Source of the DNA: a virus
Virus record (IMG/VR): IMGVR_UViG_3300046167_000088
Location: 1-57,238 of that record
Reading direction: 5' to 3' (one strand)
Length of the DNA: 57,238 nt
The stretch's first letter is position 1. Each line of letters begins with the position of its first letter. Shown piece after piece: positions 1 through 6,922 of the stretch. The notes under the pieces were generated by a model. The model saw nothing but the letters and a program-made list of their open reading frames with translations, made no database searches and was not told the DNA's origin. The position numbers and the translations under genes are program-made.

Positions 1-20
1 TGTATGAAATAACCTACCCA

Positions 21-61
21 TGTGATCACAAAAACGATACACCCCACTAAATGTGATCACA
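21..61. promoter_or_regulatory. paired TGTGATCACA palindromes, operator-like
   Basis: Two perfect 10-bp palindromes TGTGATCACA lie at 21-30 and 52-61, with centres 31 bp apart (about three helical turns). A third copy with longer arms is at 57212-57225 at the other end of the window. A -10-like TATAGT at 76-81 lies downstream, so the second palindrome would sit over the -35 position of a right-going promoter. This suggests binding sites for a dimeric regulator. The spacing does not match a CRP site, which has six bases between the half-sites. The binding protein is unknown. Confidence 0.5.
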
Positions 62-91
62 AATTATTCCGCTGCTATAGTGTTGCAATAT

Positions 92-127
92 TGTCACACC
101 TGGAGTTAAGGTCCTGGGAGTGTGACA
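92..127. repeat. 8-bp inverted repeat TGTCACAC / GTGTGACA
   Basis: Arms at 92-99 and 120-127 are exact reverse complements around a 20-base centre. The motif TGTGACA also occurs in the inverted repeat at 56514-56584 on the other side of the window junction. It could be an operator or a transcript hairpin; no U-run follows, so a terminator is unlikely. Confidence 0.35.
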
Positions 128-362
128 TATTTACCACAGCATCACCGTAATTAGGAACGCCTGGAACATAACAAGAACAAACAGAGAACCTTTGAGCATC
201 GGACTTTTTATGTAGTAACATAAGCAAAACGACCTACAAGCTCTCAGCGAGCTTTATTTCGCTTCTAAGCAAAAACACCCATAAAAAGCTTTATATTGTG
301 CAATTAATACAACTTTTTGCATTATTGCTATTTACATATGATTAAAACTGAAATAATGTCTC

Positions 363-368
363 TATAAT
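363..368 (+). promoter_or_regulatory. likely -10 box of early rightward promoter
   Basis: A perfect TATAAT lies 25 bases before the first start codon (393), in very AT-rich DNA. The -35 side (about 340-345, GATTAA) is poor, so the promoter may need an activator or rely on AT-rich upstream DNA. The genome has no RNA polymerase gene, so host sigma-70-type promoters are expected. The call rests on the -10 match and its position only. Confidence 0.4.
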
Positions 369-392
369 AATTAATCATTAAGGGCTTTAGCT

Positions 393-611
393 ATGACAAC
401 AACATCAAAACCATATTACGTTTTATTCGTTTACGATACTGATTTAAATCTATGGATAGATGAACATTCTGATTACACTAAAAAAGATTTATTAACTGAA
501 ATAGATTTTTCATATTACGATACTAAAAAGAAACATATCAAAATTATCAAAACTACTGATGATCAAAACGCAATCAAAACAGCATATAGAAACTTAAATA
601 AGGAGATATAA
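393..611 (+). CDS. hypothetical protein, first early gene
   Basis: A 72-aa protein that is polar and lysine/aspartate/tyrosine-rich, with no motif I recognise. It is the first gene of the right-going arm and is followed after two bases by the next gene, as in an operon. Composition is strongly AT-rich compared with the replication genes. Being first behind the promoter, it may act early in takeover of the host, but nothing in the sequence shows this. Confidence 0.6.
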   Translation: MTTTSKPYYVLFVYDTDLNLWIDEHSDYTKKDLLTEIDFSYYDTKKKHIKIIKTTDDQNAIKTAYRNLNKEI

Positions 612-613
612 AA

Positions 614-835
614 ATGGCAAATGAAACATTAAGAAACGGCGCAACCATACTAAAACGTAAAAAAGGTATGTCTAATTATTTAGATGTTATTCTTGCAATA
701 ACTGATAATAATGAATTCGTTACATGGATACAAAACCTAAATGATAAAGCTTTAGGTCATGACGGTACTTTTCACGGCGGATACTTTGGGCAAGATTTGC
801 AAAGCGCTTTAAACGATTTTAACGATAGAGGTTAA
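614..835 (+). CDS. hypothetical early protein
   Basis: A 73-aa protein. The start is preceded by AAGGAGAT, a strong ribosome site. The centre has an FVTW motif and a Gly/His stretch (HGGYFGQDL), typical of small phage proteins of unknown role. It is tightly packed between two other unknown genes. No function can be assigned. Confidence 0.65.
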   Translation: MANETLRNGATILKRKKGMSNYLDVILAITDNNEFVTWIQNLNDKALGHDGTFHGGYFGQDLQSALNDFNDRG

Positions 836-842
836 TAAAATA

Positions 843-1061
843 ATGAAATACAATATTACAAAACTAAACAATGGTAACTATGCGGTTGGATCATCAAAAA
901 CATATTACCCAAGTACTGAAACGCCAGATAAAAATGAAGCTTTAAAAAGCGCCTATCTAAAATCTATGTTTTGGTATCATGATAAACTTGAACAAACCTA
1001 TAATGAAGCGGTTGAAAAAGGTTTACTTGAAGAGGATGCTATGAACGACTATTTATGTTAA
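843..1061 (+). CDS. hypothetical early protein
   Basis: A 72-aa protein with an even mix of charged and aromatic residues; no membrane segment and no known motif seen. It belongs to the AT-rich run of small early genes, seven bases after the previous stop. Function unknown. Confidence 0.6.
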   Translation: MKYNITKLNNGNYAVGSSKTYYPSTETPDKNEALKSAYLKSMFWYHDKLEQTYNEAVEKGLLEEDAMNDYLC

Positions 1062-1129
1062 TTGTAATTGTATCATCTTTATACGGTGATACTTTTAGAA
1101 TTAATTTAACTAAGAGAGAGAAACATAAA

Positions 1130-1714
1130 ATGAATAATAACATTAAATCAATTTGGAAACTTGCCACACCAAAAGAAGTTTATAATGGTGTTAAATGGTA
1201 TAGTGACGCACAATACCAAGCAAAAGAAATATCTATGAAATACGATATAAAATTATCAACTGTTGTTGGTGTAATATCTGCGCTTAGTCCGAATAATAAA
1301 TGGGATAGAAATATACAAAACGCTGATGCATTGATTAAAGCTTACCTTGACGGTGAACATATTGAGAGCGTTAAAGTTTCAACATATCACACGATGAAAG
1401 CAAAAGCGTGGTCAATACTTGATGATATGCTTTCAAGTAATGAAGACATTTTGACACGATTAAACGGTCAAAAGATTAAAAGCTTTTATGAATGCATAAT
1501 GGGTTTTGATGCATGTTGTATTGATGGTCATGCTTTAAATATCTGGCGTGGGGAAAGATTTGGCCTAACATCAGACAAAACTAATATAGGTAAAAAACTA
1601 TATGCAGAAATACAAAATGATTACGTTAACACGGCTAATGAATTAGGTTTAAAAGCTTATGAATTGCAAGCTATTACGTGGGTAGCTTGGCGTCGAATTC
1701 ATGAAATAGCATAA
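1130..1714 (+). CDS. conserved phage protein, possibly HhH-DNA-glycosylase-like
   Basis: 194 aa from ATG 1130. An upstream in-frame start at 1055 is less likely, because the purine-rich GAGAGAGAAA ribosome site lies right before 1130. The middle has ALSPNNKWDRN, then DACCIDGHALNIWRG, and near the end LQAITWVAWRR. This order (substrate-side helices, then D-H-A, then Q-x-x-x-W-x-x-x-R) is like the DUF7178-type family of marine phages and loosely recalls helix-hairpin-helix glycosylase folds. The fold link is my inference; no catalytic Lys-Asp pair is obvious. It may act on DNA. Confidence 0.6.
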   Translation: MNNNIKSIWKLATPKEVYNGVKWYSDAQYQAKEISMKYDIKLSTVVGVISALSPNNKWDRNIQNADALIKAYLDGEHIESVKVSTYHTMKAKAWSILDDMLSSNEDILTRLNGQKIKSFYECIMGFDACCIDGHALNIWRGERFGLTSDKTNIGKKLYAEIQNDYVNTANELGLKAYELQAITWVAWRRIHEIA

Positions 1715-1715
1715 T

Positions 1716-1784
1716 ATGAATACTACTATCATAATAGCAATTATATTTATTGCGCTAATAATAACTATTGAGAGAGAGAAATAA
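1716..1784 (+). CDS. putative 22-aa membrane micropeptide
   Basis: ATG 1716 opens a 22-aa frame, almost all Ile/Leu/Ala/Thr and ending in Glu-Arg-Glu-Lys, a short single membrane helix with a charged tail. Its last codons are also the GA-rich ribosome site of the next gene. A second membrane micropeptide (5886-5990) precedes the integrase in the same arrangement, which argues against pure chance. Translation is unproven; the frame may only be spacer. Confidence 0.3.
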   Translation: MNTTIIIAIIFIALIITIEREK

Positions 1785-1785
1785 A

Positions 1786-2037
1786 ATGAAAACTAAAATG
1801 AGATATAGTAAACAACGAAATGAGTTACAGTTTTATGATAAAAGTATAGCCATAAAAGCTTTTAAAAATGGCTACGATGTATACGCCACAAAAGGTTTAA
1901 GTACTAGTTTAGATGTTGATGATTTTAAACTTACTAGCATTGATGCTATTATTGATGTGGAAAAAGCTTTGTTTGTTATACCAATATGTCTTAATGATTT
2001 ATCCGATTTTGGTTTATTAAATATGGAGGCGTTATAA
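1786..2037 (+). CDS. hypothetical protein
   Basis: 83 aa from ATG 1786; an upstream in-frame start at 1768 would place the purine-rich ribosome site GAGAGAGAAA inside the gene, so 1786 is preferred. The protein is rich in Asp, Lys and Ile with no motif known to me. Its stop overlaps the next ATG (TAATG), suggesting coupled translation. Confidence 0.6.
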   Translation: MKTKMRYSKQRNELQFYDKSIAIKAFKNGYDVYATKGLSTSLDVDDFKLTSIDAIIDVEKALFVIPICLNDLSDFGLLNMEAL

Positions 2038-2483
2038 TGGATTGGAAAACATATATTACTGATTTAGATATTCCTAACGATTGGAAAAATACTAGCTATC
2101 ATCATGACGAGTTGCCAAGCTATCAAGTAAACGGTTTGCATATTTGGATTGATAGCCACGACCCAAAAGTAAGGACGGCAAACGCTAACAATATTATAGG
2201 ATTAGATCAAGGTTTCATGCCTAGATTTACAGTTCAAACCGCTAACAGCTATAACGGTTGTGATGATGATCACACATGGATTTTTGAGACTGATAGTTTT
2301 GATAAGTTACTTGAATTTGTAGATAGCAAAAAACAATGGGCAATACTTAAAGACGGTATTTGGATTACTGATCCATATTACGATGAGACGGGCAGGTTTT
2401 TTGTCGATCCTATTGAGTATTATGGATTAACTAAAAAAGATTTAAATGAATATGGTTTAATAAATGAGGAGAACTTAAAATGA
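2037..2483 (+). CDS. hypothetical protein
   Basis: 148 aa, acidic, rich in Asp and aromatic residues, no signal peptide. The start overlaps the previous stop (TAATG) and the stop overlaps the ATG of the methyltransferase, so it is translated as part of the same unit. No recognised domain. It may be a partner of the methyltransferase or simply a neighbour. Confidence 0.6.
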   Translation: MDWKTYITDLDIPNDWKNTSYHHDELPSYQVNGLHIWIDSHDPKVRTANANNIIGLDQGFMPRFTVQTANSYNGCDDDHTWIFETDSFDKLLEFVDSKKQWAILKDGIWITDPYYDETGRFFVDPIEYYGLTKKDLNEYGLINEENLK

Positions 2484-2662
2484 ATGTATTATCATTATTT
2501 GACGGTATGTCTTGCGGTCAATTAGCATTAGACAAGCTTGGCATAAAACCCACAAACTATTTCGCTAGTGAGATAGATAAATTCGCTATCCAAGTGGCTA
2601 AGAAAAACTTTCCTAATACTATTCATTTAGGAGATGTAACCCAAGTTGCAAACAAGCGGTGA
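2480..2662 (+). CDS. C5 cytosine methyltransferase, N-terminal part (frame broken)
   Basis: First 60 codons of a DNA (cytosine-5-) methyltransferase, which moves a methyl group from S-adenosylmethionine to C5 of cytosine. Motif I (LSLFDGMSCGQ, AdoMet binding) is at residues 4-14, followed by the ASEID motif. The frame ends early at TGA 2660; reading one base further on (between about 2640 and 2659) continues with the next part. The full gene would be 2480-3678, and removal of two bases gives exactly 399 codons. It likely protects phage DNA from restriction. Confidence 0.75.
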   Translation: MNVLSLFDGMSCGQLALDKLGIKPTNYFASEIDKFAIQVAKKNFPNTIHLGDVTQVANKR

Positions 2663-3419
2663 TCATTTACTTGATGAATTTGAGTGTGGACATAAGATCG
2701 ATTTACTTATCGGTGGCTCACCTTGTCAGGGATTTTCGTATTCTGGAAAAAGACTTAATTTTGATGATCCTAGGTCAAAGCTATTTTTTGAATATGTTAG
2801 GCTATTGAAAGAGCTTAAGCCCAAATACTTTTTACTTGAGAATGTGCGAATGGCAAAAGCTAGTCAGGATATTATTAGCGAATACTTAGGTGTAGAACCG
2901 ATTGTAATTAATAGTAATCTTGTAAGCGCTCAGAATAGACATAGACTGTATTGGACAAACATTCCTAATGTGACGCAACCAAAAGACAAAGGAATAGTTT
3001 TGAGAGACGTTCTAGAAGATTATGACGCTATCGGAGATGAACATTTTCATTCAGATAAAGCCATTCAATATATGGAGCGTGGCAATAAAAAGTGGATGCA
3101 AGCAGGTTCTAGACGTGCTGACAGATACACACAAAGCCCAGATAAACAGAAAGCTTTTACACTTACGGCAAACTTTCATAAAGGCGTACCATACAATTAC
3201 TTTGATGATACAAGAGCTACATCTAATGCGACTACAGGTTTAATACTTGAAGGCCATGCAACCAATTTAAAGGGGCATGACTACGTTAAGCGTATTTATT
3301 CACCTGATGGTAAAGCTCCAAGCTTATGCGCATCTAGCGGTGGTAATTTAGAGCCTAAGATATCTGTTAAGGGCGCTCGTATAGTCAACAGACGTTTAGA
3401 TGAAAAATGGAACACGTAA
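2646..3419 (+). CDS. C5 cytosine methyltransferase, central part (frame broken)
   Basis: This frame carries the catalytic centre: motif IV GGSPCQGFSYSG with the nucleophilic Cys, LLENV (motif VI) and SAQNRHRLYW (motif VIII), followed by the target-recognition region. There is no good own start codon; it is the continuation of 2480-2662. It ends at TAA 3417 directly after a run of five A (3403-3407); one A fewer would continue into the third part. Two such breaks could be sequencing errors or true decay. Confidence 0.75.
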   Translation: MQTSGDHLLDEFECGHKIDLLIGGSPCQGFSYSGKRLNFDDPRSKLFFEYVRLLKELKPKYFLLENVRMAKASQDIISEYLGVEPIVINSNLVSAQNRHRLYWTNIPNVTQPKDKGIVLRDVLEDYDAIGDEHFHSDKAIQYMERGNKKWMQAGSRRADRYTQSPDKQKAFTLTANFHKGVPYNYFDDTRATSNATTGLILEGHATNLKGHDYVKRIYSPDGKAPSLCASSGGNLEPKISVKGARIVNRRLDEKWNT

Positions 3420-3678
3420 AGATAATGATACGAGTATACCATTACAGGCTCAAATTGAAGTTAGAGCTGATGATATCTCTAATTGCTTAACAACAGTTCA
3501 AAAGGATAGCATTGTAGTAAAAGATAAGAGATGGCGCAAGCTAACACCATTAGAGTGTGAACGTCTTCAGACAGTTCCAGATAATTATACTGCAGGAGTG
3601 AGCAACACCCAAAGATTTAGAATGTTAGGGAATGGTTGGACAGTAGACATAATTTCACACATATTGAAAGGAATATAA
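3400..3678 (+). CDS. C5 cytosine methyltransferase, C-terminal part (frame broken)
   Basis: Carries motif IX (RKLTPLECERLQTVPDNYT) and motif X (MLGNGWTVDIISHIL), which close the AdoMet pocket. It continues from the central part through the A-run at 3403-3407. The three parts together have all motifs in the right order and the normal length of about 398 aa, so nothing is missing except frame. If the breaks are real in the phage, the enzyme would be inactive or need frameshifting. Confidence 0.75.
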   Translation: MKNGTRKDNDTSIPLQAQIEVRADDISNCLTTVQKDSIVVKDKRWRKLTPLECERLQTVPDNYTAGVSNTQRFRMLGNGWTVDIISHILKGI

Positions 3679-3679
3679 T

Positions 3680-3859
3680 ATGACTAAACGAACTAAAAAT
3701 GATGAGGTTAAGTTTACCTATTTAGGTGATGTAAACAATCCTGATACTATCTATGAGGAGCATTCACTTCTAACATTAGATGGGCAGAGATACCAATGCT
3801 ATATAGATAATACCCATGAGGTATTCCCTAAAACTTTTGAAGAATGGTTAAGGAGTTAA
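3680..3859 (+). CDS. hypothetical small protein
   Basis: A 59-aa frame right behind the methyltransferase, preceded by GAAAGGAATA. Mixed charge, with YEEHSLLTLDGQRYQCYID in the middle and no known domain. It fills the only space between the methyltransferase and the next gene, in keeping with the dense packing of this arm. Confidence 0.55.
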   Translation: MTKRTKNDEVKFTYLGDVNNPDTIYEEHSLLTLDGQRYQCYIDNTHEVFPKTFEEWLRS

Positions 3860-3863
3860 GCCA

Positions 3864-4049
3864 ATGTTAATAGAACGTAAATCAATACTATCAGGCAATG
3901 TAAATGTTATGGATATAGATGTAACACCTGAACAAATTTCATCTTGGGAGAATGGCCTACTGGTACAAACAGCCATGCCTGATCTATCACCTGATGAACG
4001 TGAGTTTATAATGACAGGTATAACACCTAATGAATGGGAAGGAATGTAA
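3864..4049 (+). CDS. hypothetical phage protein
   Basis: 61 aa with the pattern VTPEQISSWENG and FIMTGITPNEWEGM. Short proteins with such T-P-x-x-W repeats are frequent in phage early regions, where the host version deals with numbers of residues per helical repeat, but no function is known to me. Ribosome site AAGGAG just upstream. Confidence 0.6.
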   Translation: MLIERKSILSGNVNVMDIDVTPEQISSWENGLLVQTAMPDLSPDEREFIMTGITPNEWEGM

Positions 4050-4052
4050 CTA

Positions 4053-4154
4053 ATGAGAGCAATACTAAATAAGCTATGCTGTTGGTGCAGGGAGTGGGAC
4101 AGTTCTGAACCCTGCTGTTGGTGTAATGATGAAGGAGATGATCATGACAATTAG
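4053..4154 (+). CDS. putative 33-aa cysteine-rich zinc-binding micropeptide
   Basis: ATG 4053 opens a 33-aa frame with two copies of Cys-Cys-Trp-Cys (residues 9-12 and 21-24), an even spacing that looks like a zinc-binding pair. It overlaps the start of the next gene by 11 bases and sits three bases behind the previous stop. Too short for family recognition; translation is unproven. Confidence 0.4.
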   Translation: MRAILNKLCCWCREWDSSEPCCWCNDEGDDHDN

Positions 4155-4317
4155 AGAGCTAGAATATCTTCTTTTTCAGGCACAACAGTTTCACAATCAA
4201 GATGAACTTATATGTATATACAATCAAGAAACAGGTGAACGTATAGACATAGAATATGTAGATGATACGATTAAGGGTGAAATACGATTAAATGTAAAAG
4301 GATTAACAAATGACTAA
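4144..4317 (+). CDS. hypothetical small acidic protein
   Basis: 57 aa from ATG 4144, chosen because GAAGGAGAT sits 8-13 bases upstream; a start at 4126 would ignore that site. The protein has a helical N-terminus (IRELEYLLFQAQQ) and a beta-like C-terminus. This pattern is common in small phage proteins. Function unknown. Confidence 0.5.
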   Translation: MTIRELEYLLFQAQQFHNQDELICIYNQETGERIDIEYVDDTIKGEIRLNVKGLTND

Positions 4318-4468
4318 CAAATATTTTAATGTAGATAGATTTAAACAAGACGAACAGAGAAAGGAAAGACTAATGAATGCACTTGTATGGGCTGTATTAG
4401 GCTTCGCAGCAATAGGCGTACTATCGACGTTTAGCCTAGTTTTAACTTTAGTATGGGGGGCGGTGTAA
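4310..4468 (+). CDS. small single-pass membrane protein
   Basis: 52 aa: a charged N-terminal half (KQDEQRKER) followed by a hydrophobic segment of about 28 residues (LVWAVLGFAAIGVLST onward) to the end. It overlaps the previous gene by 8 bases and the next ATG by one (TAATG). It probably sits in the inner membrane with the N-terminus in the cytoplasm. Role unknown. Confidence 0.5.
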   Translation: MTNKYFNVDRFKQDEQRKERLMNALVWAVLGFAAIGVLSTFSLVLTLVWGAV

Positions 4469-4677
4469 TGGCTAATAAAAGAAGCTTAGAAGTTATATGG
4501 GATGCCTTGCACGAATGGCAGGACATACACGAAGGACGCAATGCAGTAGGTGCAGAAACTTATGAGGAAAGGTGGGACGATATCTGTACCGCTATGGCAT
4601 GGATTAAAGAAGACTTAGAAGACATACAATATGCGAATAAATACAACATGACACAAACTGAAAAGGAAACAATATAA
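4468..4677 (+). CDS. hypothetical protein
   Basis: 69 aa from ATG 4468 overlapping the previous stop; a start five codons upstream (4453) would be inside the membrane gene's tail and lacks a ribosome site. Acidic and helical, Trp-rich (LHEWQDIHEGRNAVGAETYEERW and so on in shorter blocks). No domain recognised. Confidence 0.5.
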   Translation: MANKRSLEVIWDALHEWQDIHEGRNAVGAETYEERWDDICTAMAWIKEDLEDIQYANKYNMTQTEKETI

Positions 4678-4913
4678 TGCTTAACATAAATCAAATTAAA
4701 CCGTCTCAAGAAAAACTAATCTTGGCGCACTTACGTAAAACATCAGGTATCACCGTAAGGGAAGCTATGGTTGAATACAGCGTCAATAGCTTAACCAAAC
4801 AGATATCAAGGCTACGCAGCAAAGGCCACAATATCATATCAACATGGCGTAGCCACCCTATTACAGGCCAACGCTATACAAGGTACACATTATTAGAAGA
4901 AAGTGAGGTATAG
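4677..4913 (+). CDS. winged-helix/HTH DNA-binding protein (HTH_39-like)
   Basis: 78 aa. After an N-terminal helix (EKLILAHLRKTSG) come ITVREAMVEYSVNSL and the recognition-like helix TKQISRLRSKGHNI, then a wing with STWRSHPITGQRYTRY. This matches the small phage HTH_39 family. It is the only obvious sequence-specific DNA-binding protein of the early block, so it is a candidate regulator of the palindromes in the control region; that link is inference. Translation is coupled to the upstream gene (TAATG). Confidence 0.65.
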   Translation: MLNINQIKPSQEKLILAHLRKTSGITVREAMVEYSVNSLTKQISRLRSKGHNIISTWRSHPITGQRYTRYTLLEESEV

Positions 4914-4914
4914 T

Positions 4915-5142
4915 ATGCCAAAAGATTATCATCAAATCAGAATTAAGAAGCAGTTAAAAACTAAGAAAGTTTTAAAACAAATGTCTGCTGAACAGAGAGA
5001 AGCAATATCAGAGATACAAGGAAGTGTAGCTCAATGTATAAACATGATCAAAGAATGTAATGACTTGTACATGAGTGACATATCCAAGCTAGAACTTTCT
5101 TACCATAACCTAATATGGGCATTCGAAGTGGATGATGTATGA
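4915..5142 (+). CDS. hypothetical helical protein
   Basis: 75 aa from ATG 4915, with AGTGAGGT as ribosome site; an alternative start at 4903 lies in the previous gene. N-terminal third is highly basic (IKKQLKTKKVLKQ), the rest is helical with a few Cys. Its stop overlaps the next start. It could bind nucleic acid, but this rests only on charge. Confidence 0.5.
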   Translation: MPKDYHQIRIKKQLKTKKVLKQMSAEQREAISEIQGSVAQCINMIKECNDLYMSDISKLELSYHNLIWAFEVDDV

Positions 5143-5291
5143 GTGTATGCGGAGAGATAGAATATTGTGAGGAGCAGATAGAGCAACTACGTGAAGATTT
5201 AGATGAACTCTATCTGCTTAAAATGCACAAACTGGCTACCCTACTTAGAATTAAACAAAGGTTAGCTAAACTAAAAGGAATACATGAATAG
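5139..5291 (+). CDS. small coiled-coil protein
   Basis: 50 aa, starting in ATGA overlap with the previous gene and ending in a one-base overlap with the next GTG. Residues 6-47 form a long amphipathic helix with Leu/Ile heptads. Function unknown; it may pair with a neighbour. Confidence 0.45.
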   Translation: MSVCGEIEYCEEQIEQLREDLDELYLLKMHKLATLLRIKQRLAKLKGIHE

Positions 5292-5473
5292 TGTCAGAAT
5301 TAAAACCAATCTTTTATTGCCCTGAATGTTTAAGTAGGGGTGATAAGAACAAACTTAAAGTAACAGACACAAAGGAATACTTTGCATTAGGCTTCCCTAG
5401 TATTAGGAGACGCAAGAAGTGTTTAACGTGTGACTTTAAAATCTTTACAATAGAAATGGAATTGACAGAATGA
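5291..5473 (+). CDS. NrdR-like zinc-ribbon protein
   Basis: 60 aa with a GTG start that overlaps the previous stop. Layout: YCPEC (Cys 10 and 13), KVTDTKEY, then SIRRRKKCLTCDFKIFTIE (Cys pair at 44 and 47). This is the arrangement of the N-terminal zinc ribbon of NrdR, the bacterial repressor of ribonucleotide reductase genes (Cys pair, D-(S/T) turn, R-R-R, Cys-x-x-Cys, F-T-x-E). The ATP-cone domain that senses nucleotides in NrdR is absent. As the phage has its own reductase, this could compete with host NrdR at NrdR boxes; that is inference. Confidence 0.6.
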   Translation: MSELKPIFYCPECLSRGDKNKLKVTDTKEYFALGFPSIRRRKKCLTCDFKIFTIEMELTE

Positions 5474-5628
5474 TTAACAGATACGTAGTAAATACAATTA
5501 GTGACAAGTCGGGTGAGCTTGTATGCTATGAGACTTGCCGAACAAAAGAAGAAGCATTGAGGGTAGTTAAACGCTACGCAGCATTAAAAGGATTAACAAA
5601 TAAAATAGAGGACAGACAACATGATTGA
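5470..5628 (+). CDS. hypothetical small protein
   Basis: 52 aa; starts in ATGA overlap and ends 8 bases into the next gene. Sequence VVNTISDKSGELVCYETCRTKEEAL is split by a beta turn and ends in a basic helix, like many small phage proteins with a beta-beta-alpha fold. Function unknown. Confidence 0.4.
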   Translation: MINRYVVNTISDKSGELVCYETCRTKEEALRVVKRYAALKGLTNKIEDRQHD

Positions 5629-5884
5629 TATAGAGCGTGAGAAATACTTTGTAATGTCTATACGTAAGTTAAAGCCAAGCAGTGTAGGCCACCCAAGGTT
5701 TAAACTAAATGTTGTAGACAAGGACGGTAACGAAAAGATACTACATACTCGCAGAGATAGATCGTGGGTCTACAAGATTGATAAGTCTTGGGAGAAACGT
5801 ATGATTGATGGCGTTGTGAGTGATAGTGTAAAGAGAAACTACACTCTGGAACAAGCAACCATAGCTGAAACATTTGAGTTTTAG
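5621..5884 (+). CDS. hypothetical basic protein
   Basis: 87 aa, Lys/Arg-rich throughout (KLKPSSVGHPRFKLNVVDKD). ATG 5621 has GAGGACAG upstream. It probably binds nucleic acid or a charged partner, judged by charge only. Last gene of the small early block before the integrase. Confidence 0.55.
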   Translation: MIDIEREKYFVMSIRKLKPSSVGHPRFKLNVVDKDGNEKILHTRRDRSWVYKIDKSWEKRMIDGVVSDSVKRNYTLEQATIAETFEF

Positions 5885-5885
5885 T

Positions 5886-5990
5886 ATGAGCCAAGATGGA
5901 GATACACTAGGCGCTATACTTAGAATTATAGTTTGGCTATTCTTATCATGGCCTATCGTTTACATGATGTACACTTACATAGCTAATTGA
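5886..5990 (+). CDS. 34-aa membrane micropeptide
   Basis: A frame of 34 aa with a central hydrophobic segment (LRIIVWLFLSWPIVYMMYTY) and a short polar head. Its stop codon TGA is the first part of the TTGAGAGAGAGAAA ribosome site for the integrase. The same arrangement occurs at 1716-1784. It would insert in the inner membrane. Translation is likely but not shown. Confidence 0.4.
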   Translation: MSQDGDTLGAILRIIVWLFLSWPIVYMMYTYIAN

Positions 5991-6004
5991 GAGAGAGAAA
6001 CAAT

Positions 6005-6922
6005 ATGAAACAAAAGATCCCCAAGCAATCTGCTAAACTCCTGGAGATAGCTGAATTTTATCTTAACTCTGAGCCATTCAAAAGACTTAAGAGAAAGACG
6101 CAGAGAGACTACGAAGGCCACCTATCAGCCATTGTCAATACAGTAGTAGAAGGCAGAGCGCTTGGGGTTTACCATAACAAGAACATCAAGGTTAGACACT
6201 TGACTGCTGCCTACGAGCAGTGGTTACAGTCTGGTGTTCGTAATGCAAACTATCGCAAGAGTGTCTTATCTACCTGTTGGAAGCACTCAATGCGCTATGA
6301 TGTAATGATTCATGATCCCGTAGCTTTAGTTCAGACACAAAAGACGGACAGACGTACCGTGATGTGGACGAGAGAGTACGTTAAACGCTTCTTAGATGAG
6401 GCATATGCTGACTTTGACTACCGAAGCATAGGTTTAATCGTACACATGGCATACGAATGGGGGCAACGTGTAGGCGATATGCGCCTGTTAAAATGGGAAT
6501 GTCTGGACCTGTCAGAGTGTCGCTTGGATATTAAACAAAGTAAGCGAGGTGCAGAAGTTCACCTACCCATAAGTAAGAATTTGTGTCAGATGTTACAGGC
6601 GCAGCAGAAAGATTTTGGCTTCCAAGAATATGTAGCACCAAGAGTCAAGCCCAGGTCTGGAGCATTTACGCCTTATGATTTAGAGGAAATATCCCCTAGT
6701 ATCAATAGGTTACTAGACAAAGCTAATCTACCAAAAGAGCTTACAGCTATGGATTTGAGGCGTACTGCTGTGACTGAGATGCTCGAAGCAGGTGTTGACA
6801 TTGCAGGAATACGTCAAGTAACTGGACACAAGAATATGCAGAGTGTTGTGCCATACATGGTCAATACATTTAGTGGAGCAAGTAAAGCTCTATCAGCGAG
6901 AGGGAATGATGAAGATGAGTAA
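6005..6922 (+). CDS. int: tyrosine integrase (site-specific recombinase)
   Basis: 305 aa from ATG 6005, placed by the GAGAGAGAAA site. Residues 1-110 form the core-binding (SAM-like) domain; residues 125-295 are the catalytic domain, with Arg155 (GQRVGDMRLLKW), Lys near 180, Arg252 (MDLRRTAV), His275 (TGHKNM) and nucleophile Tyr284 (VVPYMV). The usual His of the H-x-L-R box is Asp250. It would join phage and host DNA at att sites, implying a temperate or once-temperate lifestyle. No excisionase or CI-type repressor is recognised nearby, and no att site fits in the packed DNA around it; a candidate lies at 56999-57020. Confidence 0.9.
   Translation: MKQKIPKQSAKLLEIAEFYLNSEPFKRLKRKTQRDYEGHLSAIVNTVVEGRALGVYHNKNIKVRHLTAAYEQWLQSGVRNANYRKSVLSTCWKHSMRYDVMIHDPVALVQTQKTDRRTVMWTREYVKRFLDEAYADFDYRSIGLIVHMAYEWGQRVGDMRLLKWECLDLSECRLDIKQSKRGAEVHLPISKNLCQMLQAQQKDFGFQEYVAPRVKPRSGAFTPYDLEEISPSINRLLDKANLPKELTAMDLRRTAVTEMLEAGVDIAGIRQVTGHKNMQSVVPYMVNTFSGASKALSARGNDEDE

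Larger units (their letters stand above)
1..392. other. non-coding control region, left end
   Basis: No convincing gene is present in these 392 bases. The stretch holds two copies of the palindrome TGTGATCACA, an 8-bp inverted repeat at 92-127, a weak small hairpin (AGCGA/TCGCT at 246-263), and a TATAAT box just before the first gene. With 56484-57238 at the other end it would form one region of about 1.1 kb between the two diverging gene arms if the genome is circular or permuted. A role in early promotion, repression or replication start is inferred. Confidence 0.6.

Noticed and set aside
21-61. CRP binding sites
   Set aside because: CRP needs six bases between TGTGA and TCACA; here the half-sites abut, so another protein must be involved.
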